Source: Magnimaribacter mokuoloeensis
GTDB lineage: Bacteria; Pseudomonadota; Gammaproteobacteria; Magnimaribacterales; Magnimaribacteraceae
Reading direction: 5' to 3'
Assembly (NCBI GenBank): GCA_041860225.1
Contig: CP151794.1
Span: 124,001 to 188,000, forward strand
Length of the DNA: 64,000 nt
Shown: positions 58,977-64,000 of the stretch, one piece after another
Layout of the letters: every line of letters begins with the position of its first letter
Position numbering within the stretch: position 1 is the first letter of the stretch
Position numbers and translations under genes: made by a program
Notes under the pieces: generated by a model
What the model was told of the DNA's origin: nothing
What the model saw: only the letters and a program-made list of their open reading frames with translations
Databases searched by the model: none

Positions 58977-60246
58977 TTTTTACAGTCGATATAAGGTTTT
59001 GATGAGAGACTAGTTGTGGTTTCTCATCTTGCCTTTTCTTTATTTCAATCTCACCAGTTTCTAGTGTTCTCTCGCCAATAATTATTGTTAAAGGTATTCC
59101 TGTCACTTCCATATCGGTAAACTTCACTCCTGGTCTTTTTTCTCTATCATCCCACAAGACATCTATATCATTTTCTTTAAGTAAGTTATAAATTTCAGAA
59201 CTCTTTTCTTTTATTTCGTCTTTTTTCTTGGGATTAACTTCAACCAAAGCAACTTCGAAGGGTGCCAGGGCCTTAGGCCAAATTATCCCTTTTTCGTCAT
59301 GATTTTGTTCTATTGCTGCTGCAACTATCCTTGATGCACCAATACCATAACATCCCATTTCAGGATGGATATCATTATTTTCTCCTTGTATCCTCAGATT
59401 AAGTATTTCTGAATACTTTCTTCCTAGTTTAAAGATATGTCCAACTTCTATACCCTTTTTTAGTTTAAGTAGACCTTTACCATCAGGACTCGGCTTACCT
59501 TCAAGAGAGTAGGGATCTTGACCATCTTGTAGTTCAGTTAGTAATTCAGCATTTATTGCATATTCACTCTTATCGCTAAAAGCTAAAAGATCTTCCCCTG
59601 AATCTGCAAGAACATGGAATTCCTCAGAATCAGAACCTCCAATCGCGCCACTATCAGCTTTAACTATTCGGTAATCTAATCCTAAACTATCAAAAATCTT
59701 TATATAGGCTTCTTTCATTACAGAATAACTTTGATCCAAACTTTCTTTATCTAAGTCAAATGAATAGGCATCTTTCATCAAGAATTCTCTTGATCTCATT
59801 ACACCAAATCTTGGTCTTATCTCGTCTCTAAATTTAGTTTGGATTTGATATAGCGTTACTGGGAGTTGTTTATAACTGGTCAAAAGATTCTTGCATAAGT
59901 CAGTAATTATCTCTTCATGGGTAGGCCCTAAACAGAATCTATTTTCATGTCTATCAAGGAATACCAGTAGTTCTTGACCATATTGATCTATCCTTCCAGA
60001 TTCCTCCCATAATGAAGCAGGTTGAACCATAGGCATTAAGATTTCTTGGGCTCCTGCTATATTCATCTCCTTTCGGATGATATTTTCTACTTTTTGTAAT
60101 ACTTTTTTTCCTATAGGTAGCCAATTGTATATCCCTGAAGAGACCTGTCTTACAAGACCTGCTCTAATCATCAATTGATGACTTATTATTTCTGCATCTG
60201 CAGGATTTTCTCTCTGAGTTCCTAATATTAAATGTGAAGCTTTCAT
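58969..60246 (-). CDS. proS: prolyl-tRNA synthetase lacking the INS editing domain
   Basis: 425-residue class II ProRS. Motif 2 region FRDEIRPRFGVMRSREFLMKDAYSFD and motif 3 region MGCYGIGASRIVAAAIEQNHDEKGIIWP are of the bacterial (E. coli-like) type, and the anticodon-binding domain follows (VLWDDREKRPGVKFTDMEVTGIPLTIIIGERTLE). E. coli ProRS has 572 residues; the missing stretch is between SEYAINAELL (about residue 235) and KPSPDGKGLLKLKKGIEVGHIF, where the about 180-residue INS domain that deacylates Ala-tRNA(Pro) normally sits. Aminoacylation should be intact, post-transfer editing in cis lost. Confidence 0.95.
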   Translation of the reverse strand: MKASHLILGTQRENPADAEIISHQLMIRAGLVRQVSSGIYNWLPIGKKVLQKVENIIRKEMNIAGAQEILMPMVQPASLWEESGRIDQYGQELLVFLDRHENRFCLGPTHEEIITDLCKNLLTSYKQLPVTLYQIQTKFRDEIRPRFGVMRSREFLMKDAYSFDLDKESLDQSYSVMKEAYIKIFDSLGLDYRIVKADSGAIGGSDSEEFHVLADSGEDLLAFSDKSEYAINAELLTELQDGQDPYSLEGKPSPDGKGLLKLKKGIEVGHIFKLGRKYSEILNLRIQGENNDIHPEMGCYGIGASRIVAAAIEQNHDEKGIIWPKALAPFEVALVEVNPKKKDEIKEKSSEIYNLLKENDIDVLWDDREKRPGVKFTDMEVTGIPLTIIIGERTLETGEIEIKKRQDEKPQLVSHQNLISTVKTN

Positions 60247-60307
60247 AAAATATGTCCCTTAATACTAACATATAGCTAGTTTTAAGAATCTATATAATTA
60301 AAATTGG

Positions 60308-60313
60308 TATAAT
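60308..60313 (+). promoter_or_regulatory. -10 element upstream of fmdB-aspS
   Basis: TATAAT preceded by TTGG (an extended TGG-TATAAT) 45 bases before the fmdB-like start, in the 112-base divergent gap with proS. No strong -35 is visible. A second TATAAT at 60293-60298 is an alternative. Confidence 0.4.
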
Positions 60314-60358
60314 TGTCGTGCAGTATGATCATAATCCTTTTTTACTGAGTAATCTTTT

Positions 60359-60628
60359 ATGCCAACATATATTTTTAAGAATACAAAAACTGATGAGATT
60401 TTTGAGCAACAAATGAGAATCTCCGAACTAGATGATTTTAAAAGCAATAATCCAGATCTAGTTCAAATGCCCACAGCTCCCTCTTTTAGATTGAAGGGTA
60501 CAGGTTGGTATGAAACTGACTTTAAAACTGGTAACAAGAAGAACATTGCTAAAAGCGACAATGAAAGTCAGTCATCTAAAACTACAAAAGAAAAAAAAGA
60601 TACTTCGAAAAAAGAAGTTTCTTCTTAA
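60359..60628 (+). CDS. FmdB-like small protein without zinc-ribbon cysteines
   Basis: 89-residue protein. MPTYIFKNTKTDEIFE at the start and SFRLKGTGWYETDFKTGNKKN in the middle match the FmdB/zinc-ribbon proteins usually encoded just upstream of aspS in gammaproteobacteria. Those proteins carry two CxxC pairs; here there is no cysteine at all. The last 30 residues are a Lys/Ser/Glu-rich tail. Function is unknown. aspS starts 7 bases after its stop, so the two are probably co-transcribed. Confidence 0.75.
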   Translation: MPTYIFKNTKTDEIFEQQMRISELDDFKSNNPDLVQMPTAPSFRLKGTGWYETDFKTGNKKNIAKSDNESQSSKTTKEKKDTSKKEVSS

Positions 60629-60635
60629 TATACAC

Positions 60636-62411
60636 ATGAAAAGAACACATAAATGTAATCAAGTTACCGAGGACCTAATAGGTCAAGAGATTTCTGTAAC
60701 TGGCTGGATTCATAGAAGAAGGGATCATGGTGGAGTCATTTTCTTTGATTTAAGGGATGAAGATGGTCTTGTTCAGGTTGTTTATAACCCTGAATCAGAA
60801 CACACTTTCTCATTGGCCGAAACTTGCAGAAATGAATACGTAATACTCTCTAAAGGCTTGGTTAGAGAGAGACCCGAAGGCACTGAAAATAGTAATTTAG
60901 TAACTGGCAAAGTGGAAATAGTCGCTTCTGAATTAGAAGTTTTAAACACTTCCTTGCCAATTCCGTTTCAGTTAGATGAATATACTTCAGTTGGTGAAGA
61001 AACTCGTTTGAAATATAGATTTCTTGATTTAAGAAGACCTGAAATGCAACAAAATCTTAGACTGAGATCTAAAGTTTCGTCTGTCTTTAGAAGTTTTTTG
61101 GATAAGCAGGATTTTGTAGAAATTGAGACGCCTTTATTAACAAAAGCTACTCCTGAAGGAGCAAGAGACTACCTAGTGCCCAGTAGAACATTTCCAGGTC
61201 AGTTTTTTGCACTTCCTCAGTCACCTCAACTTTTCAAGCAAACACTAATGGCTTCAGGTTTCGAAAAGTATTTTCAATTTGCAAAATGTTTTAGAGACGA
61301 AGATCTGCGCGCTGATAGACAACCTGAATTTACTCAACTAGACATAGAGTTATCATTTGCAGACTCAGAAGAAGTGATTGCGTTAATCACTGAGATGATT
61401 AAACAAGTCTTCAAAGAAACCTTGTCGGTTGATTTAGGAGATTTTCCTAAAATTCCTTATCAAGAAGCTATATCAAAATATGGAATTGATAAACCTGACT
61501 TAAGAAATCCGCTTGAATTAATTGAAGTAAAAGAGCTATTTCTTGATTGTGATTTTAAAGTCTTTAATGAACCTGCAAATGATTCAAACTCAAGAATTGC
61601 TGCTTTGCGAGTCCCTAATGGAAAGCTTTTAACAAGAAAGCAAATTGATGACTATACTGACTTTGTAGGTAATTATGGTGCAAAGGGATTAGCTTACATA
61701 CGTGTAGAAGATCCATCTAAAGGCAAAGATGGTTTACAGTCTCCAATTATAAAATTTATTGAAGACTCAATCATTGATTCTCTTTTGAAGGTTCTAGATG
61801 TTAAAGAAGGTGATATTATTTTCTTCGGGGCTGGTAAAAGTAATGTAGTAAATGATTCATTAGCCGCCTTGAGAGACTTGGTTGCTAAAGACCTTGATCT
61901 TTTGACATGTGAATGGGCTCCTTGCTGGGTTGTAGATTTCCCAATGTTTGAAAAAAATAAATCTGGAGAATTAACACCACTTCATCATCCTTTTACAGCA
62001 CCTAGTTGTTCCATAGAAGAGCTAAAAAAAGATCCACTTTCAGCTCTAACTGAAGCTTATGATGTGGTTTTGAATGGGACCGAGTTAGGTGGAGGTTCAG
62101 TCAGAATCCATGACAAAGAAATGCAAAAAGCAGTATTGGAGCTCTTGAATATAGAAGATCAAGAAGCCGAAGAGAAGTTTGGTTTTCTTATATCTGCTCT
62201 TCAACACGGTTGTCCTCCTCATGCAGGACTTGCCATTGGTTTCGATAGGATGATTATGCTTATGACGGATTCAGAATCAATAAGAGATGTCATAGCCTTT
62301 CCGAAGACTCAAACTGCTTCATGCCTTTTAACTGATGCACCTGGGGAAGCAGCTAAAGATCAATTAGAAGAACTTCATATAAGATTTCATGGGATAGATA
62401 AGGAGGTTTAA
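60636..62411 (+). CDS. aspS: aspartyl-tRNA synthetase, probably non-discriminating
   Basis: 591-residue bacterial-type AspRS (E. coli 590): anticodon OB-fold with SVTGWIHRRRDHGGVIFFDLRD, catalytic core RFLDLRRPEM, PEGARDYLVPSR, QSPQLFKQTLM, FRDEDLRADRQPEFTQLD, the GAD insertion domain, and motif 3 GLAIGFDRMIMLM. The frame is open from 60510, but ATG 60636 matches homologues. The anticodon-loop reader has His31 and a Gly at 82 (RERPEGTEN), as in the Pseudomonas aeruginosa non-discriminating enzyme, whereas E. coli has Leu after RRRD. With GatCAB also encoded, it may form Asp-tRNA(Asn). Confidence 0.96.
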   Translation: MKRTHKCNQVTEDLIGQEISVTGWIHRRRDHGGVIFFDLRDEDGLVQVVYNPESEHTFSLAETCRNEYVILSKGLVRERPEGTENSNLVTGKVEIVASELEVLNTSLPIPFQLDEYTSVGEETRLKYRFLDLRRPEMQQNLRLRSKVSSVFRSFLDKQDFVEIETPLLTKATPEGARDYLVPSRTFPGQFFALPQSPQLFKQTLMASGFEKYFQFAKCFRDEDLRADRQPEFTQLDIELSFADSEEVIALITEMIKQVFKETLSVDLGDFPKIPYQEAISKYGIDKPDLRNPLELIEVKELFLDCDFKVFNEPANDSNSRIAALRVPNGKLLTRKQIDDYTDFVGNYGAKGLAYIRVEDPSKGKDGLQSPIIKFIEDSIIDSLLKVLDVKEGDIIFFGAGKSNVVNDSLAALRDLVAKDLDLLTCEWAPCWVVDFPMFEKNKSGELTPLHHPFTAPSCSIEELKKDPLSALTEAYDVVLNGTELGGGSVRIHDKEMQKAVLELLNIEDQEAEEKFGFLISALQHGCPPHAGLAIGFDRMIMLMTDSESIRDVIAFPKTQTASCLLTDAPGEAAKDQLEELHIRFHGIDKEV

Positions 62412-62412
62412 A

Positions 62413-63159
62413 GTGGCTGGTCATTCAAAATGGGCGAATATTAAGCATCGTAAAGGCAGACAAGATGCAAAAAGAGGAAAGATTTTCTCCGTTCTTATTA
62501 GAGAACTAACCGTTGCCGCTAAGCTTGGTGGAGGTGTTCCTGATGACAATCCAAGATTAAGGACAGCAGTTGATAAAGCGCTTTCTGCAAATATGACAAA
62601 AGACACAATTGAAAGGGCTATCCAAAGAGGAGCAGGTGGTTTAGAGGGAGAAAATCTTGAGGAAGTTAGTTTTGAAGGTTACGGTCCAGGCGGCATAGCC
62701 ATAATGGTCGAATCCATGACGGATAATAATAATCGAACAGTTGCCGAAGTTAGACATGCTTTTACAAAGTCTGGAGGCAACTTAGGAACTAACGGATCTG
62801 TCTCTTATTTATTTGAAAAGAAAGGGATTATCACTGTTTCTTCAGAAAATGATGCAGATGAAGTGATGGAAATATCGATCGAGGCGGGTGCTGAAGATAT
62901 AGAAATCAATGAAGATGAATCAGTAACTGTTAGTTCAACACCTGAAGATTTTGAAAATATAAAAAAAGCTTTATCCGATAAAGAGATAAAGATAGACGAT
63001 TCGGAGATCTCTTTAGTACCTGAAACTACCGTTCAGGCTGATTTAGATACTTCACTTAAGGTATTTAAGTTACTAGAAATGCTCGAGGATTTAGACGATA
63101 CACAGAACGTAACCTCCAATATAGAGTTTGCGGAAGGTATGCTGGATCAACTGGACTGA
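62413..63159 (+). CDS. yebC: YebC/TACO1-family protein
   Basis: 248-residue YebC with GTG start 62413 behind AAGGAGGTTTA, the best Shine-Dalgarno in the area. N terminus AGHSKWANIKHRKGRQDAKRGKIFSVLIRELTVAAKLGGG is diagnostic, with EGYGPGGIAIMVESMTDNNNRTVAEVRHAF downstream. Family members act as transcriptional regulators or help ribosomes translate proline stretches. aspS-yebC order is conserved; ruvC normally follows. Confidence 0.97.
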   Translation: MAGHSKWANIKHRKGRQDAKRGKIFSVLIRELTVAAKLGGGVPDDNPRLRTAVDKALSANMTKDTIERAIQRGAGGLEGENLEEVSFEGYGPGGIAIMVESMTDNNNRTVAEVRHAFTKSGGNLGTNGSVSYLFEKKGIITVSSENDADEVMEISIEAGAEDIEINEDESVTVSSTPEDFENIKKALSDKEIKIDDSEISLVPETTVQADLDTSLKVFKLLEMLEDLDDTQNVTSNIEFAEGMLDQLD

Positions 63160-63160
63160 T

Positions 63161-63577
63161 ATGACTAATTCAAGAAATAAAGGAGCTTCTTTCGAAAGGG
63201 AAGTAGCTAATTTACTTACTAATGATTTAGGATTAAAAAACAATATTAGAAGGATACTCGAACAAACCAGGGAAAAGCACTTACCTGACTTGATGCTTGG
63301 TAGATGGTACTTGGAATGTAAACGATATGGGTCAGGTGCAGAACCTCTAGAGGCTTGGTGGAAGCAAGTATTAGATGCTACTCAAAACAAAGGTATCCCA
63401 GCCCTAGTTTATAAATTTGATAGGCGACCCATAAAGGTAAGAGTTCCACTTGGTGCAATCAACCCTGAACTTCATTTAGATTCTCCATTTACAGCAGATT
63501 TATTATGGGATGACTTTATATTTTTATTAAAAGAGCTTTACTCTGAAGACATAGCCGATCATGAAGATGTTGAATAA
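63161..63577 (+). CDS. PD-(D/E)XK nuclease, Hjc-like Holliday-junction resolvase candidate
   Basis: 138-residue protein with the complete nuclease signature: KGASFEREVANLL (Glu on helix 1), LPDLMLGRWYLECKRYG (Asp, then E-x-K with Glu and Lys), and a following helix with EAWWKQV. This spacing is like archaeal Hjc and related PD-(D/E)XK nucleases. The frame is open from 63128; ATG 63161, one base after the yebC stop, gives MTNSRNKGASFERE. It occupies the place of ruvC between yebC and ybgC; ruvA and ruvB are also absent here. Resolvase activity is inferred from fold and position. Confidence 0.75.
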   Translation: MTNSRNKGASFEREVANLLTNDLGLKNNIRRILEQTREKHLPDLMLGRWYLECKRYGSGAEPLEAWWKQVLDATQNKGIPALVYKFDRRPIKVRVPLGAINPELHLDSPFTADLLWDDFIFLLKELYSEDIADHEDVE

Positions 63578-63972
63578 TGCAAGACTATAACTTAAAGGTA
63601 TATTACGAAGATACAGATGCTCAAGGTGTTGTTTATTATGCAAATTACCTAAAATTTTTTGAAAGAGCTAGAACCGAATATTTACGAGCTATAGGTTACG
63701 AACAAATGGAGTTAATGGGGGCTGGCATTATCTTTGTTGTAAGAGGCGTTGAAATGAAACTTCATAAGCCTGCCAGGTTAGATGATAATATTATCGTAAG
63801 GACTCAATTAGTGAAATTAGGAAAAGTTAGCTTCGATTTCAAACAGACTGCTTTTGTCGAGGACATAACTATAGCTGAAGCAAATATAAAATGTGGTAGC
63901 CTGGATCCTAACACTTTTAAACCCTCTTCTTTACCTGAGTATTTACATAAGGGAATGAAAAAATTACTCTAA
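63577..63972 (+). CDS. ybgC: tol-pal-associated acyl-CoA thioesterase YbgC
   Basis: 131-residue hot-dog thioesterase (E. coli 134). The catalytic Asp motif YYEDTDAQGVVYYANYLKFFERARTEYLR is the 4-hydroxybenzoyl-CoA-thioesterase-type signature, with the active-site Asp in DTDAQG. First gene of the tol-pal group; its start overlaps the nuclease stop by one base, and a likely tolQ starts 4 bases after its stop. Confidence 0.95.
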   Translation: MQDYNLKVYYEDTDAQGVVYYANYLKFFERARTEYLRAIGYEQMELMGAGIIFVVRGVEMKLHKPARLDDNIIVRTQLVKLGKVSFDFKQTAFVEDITIAEANIKCGSLDPNTFKPSSLPEYLHKGMKKLL

Positions 63973-63976
63973 GGTT

Positions 63977-64000
63977 ATGGAACTCTCAATATTAGAATTA
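63977..64000 (+). CDS. tolQ: probable TolQ, first eight codons only
   Basis: ATG at 63977 preceded by TAAGGTT opens a frame MELSILEL that runs off the window end. Position directly after ybgC is where tolQ lies in gammaproteobacteria. Eight codons are too few for identification by sequence; the call rests on context. Confidence 0.5.

Noticed and set aside
60510..60635. Upstream extension of aspS giving a Lys-rich N terminus
   Set aside because: It is the out-of-frame reading of the fmdB-like C-terminal tail; homologous AspRS proteins start at the 60636 ATG.
1..64000. tRNA genes, CRISPR arrays, insertion sequences, prophage or attachment sites
   Set aside because: No tRNA-like cloverleaf ends, regularly spaced repeats, transposase or integrase motifs were noticed on either strand; a covariance-model tRNA scan was not possible.

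Overview
The window is 64 kb of dense, A+T-rich bacterial chromosome with about 65 protein genes and one structural RNA (rnpB). Gene content and order are gammaproteobacterial and often follow the Pseudomonas arrangement: murA-hisG-hisD next to a DegS/AlgW protease, rplM-rpsI-petABC-sspA, lpoA/rsmI-rnpB-mraZ, pyrG-kdsA-eno-ftsB-ispD, surE-pcm...fdxA-pncC-recA, and fmdB-aspS-yebC...ybgC-tolQ. The A+T bias, near-zero intergenic space, frequent TTG/GTG starts and missing members of conserved cassettes fit a genome-streamlined marine gammaproteobacterium (SAR86-like is my guess; the sequence alone does not prove it). I see no insertion sequences, phage, CRISPR arrays or tRNA genes.

Layout. 1-2.3 kb: end of an acyl-CoA ligase, a MaoC hydratase and a tandem pair of TetR-like paralogues. 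2.3-5.5 kb (minus): gatC-gatA-gatB. 5.6-11.7 kb: mreBCD and a giant YhdP/AsmA-like protein. 11.7-16.3 kb (minus): a Ca2+/Na+ exchanger, kdsD, a short LptC-LptA hybrid, lptB and rpoN. 16.4-20.2 kb: mlaC, murA, hisG, hisD; then degS (minus). 21.4-25.6 kb: rplM, rpsI, petABC, sspA. 25.6-28 kb: lpoA (minus), rsmI, rnpB. 28-44.2 kb: a rearranged dcw cell wall/division cluster in the order mraZ-rsmH-ftsL-ftsQ-ftsA-ftsZ-ftsI-murE-murF-mraY-murD-ftsW-murG-murC-ddl. 44.2-47 kb: rpsF-rpsR-rplI-dnaB. 47-48 kb: a di-iron ferritin-like protein of unknown substrate. 48.2-56 kb: pyrG, kdsA, eno, ftsB, ispD, ispF, surE, pcm, a DUF368 membrane protein, fdxA (minus). 56.1-60.2 kb: pncC, recA, a thiolase, proS (minus). 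60.4-64 kb: fmdB-like, aspS, yebC, a PD-(D/E)XK nuclease where ruvC is expected, ybgC and the start of tolQ.

The genes are overwhelmingly housekeeping: peptidoglycan synthesis and division (mre, dcw, lpoA, ftsB), outer-membrane assembly (kdsD, kdsA, lptB, LptC-LptA, YhdP, mlaC), respiration (bc1 complex), translation (GatCAB with an AspRS of non-discriminating type, ProRS without its editing insert, ribosomal proteins) and DNA maintenance (recA with a LexA box, dnaB, Hjc-like nuclease). The main interest lies in how standard machines have been cut down or swapped: ftsQAZ moved inside the dcw cluster, an FtsQ with a lipobox-like N terminus, an LptC carrying only half an LptA domain, ProRS lacking its INS domain, a resolvase-like nuclease at the ruvC position, an RNase P RNA with a minimal P3, an orphan mlaC, and six convergent gene pairs that all abut or overlap at their stop codons.
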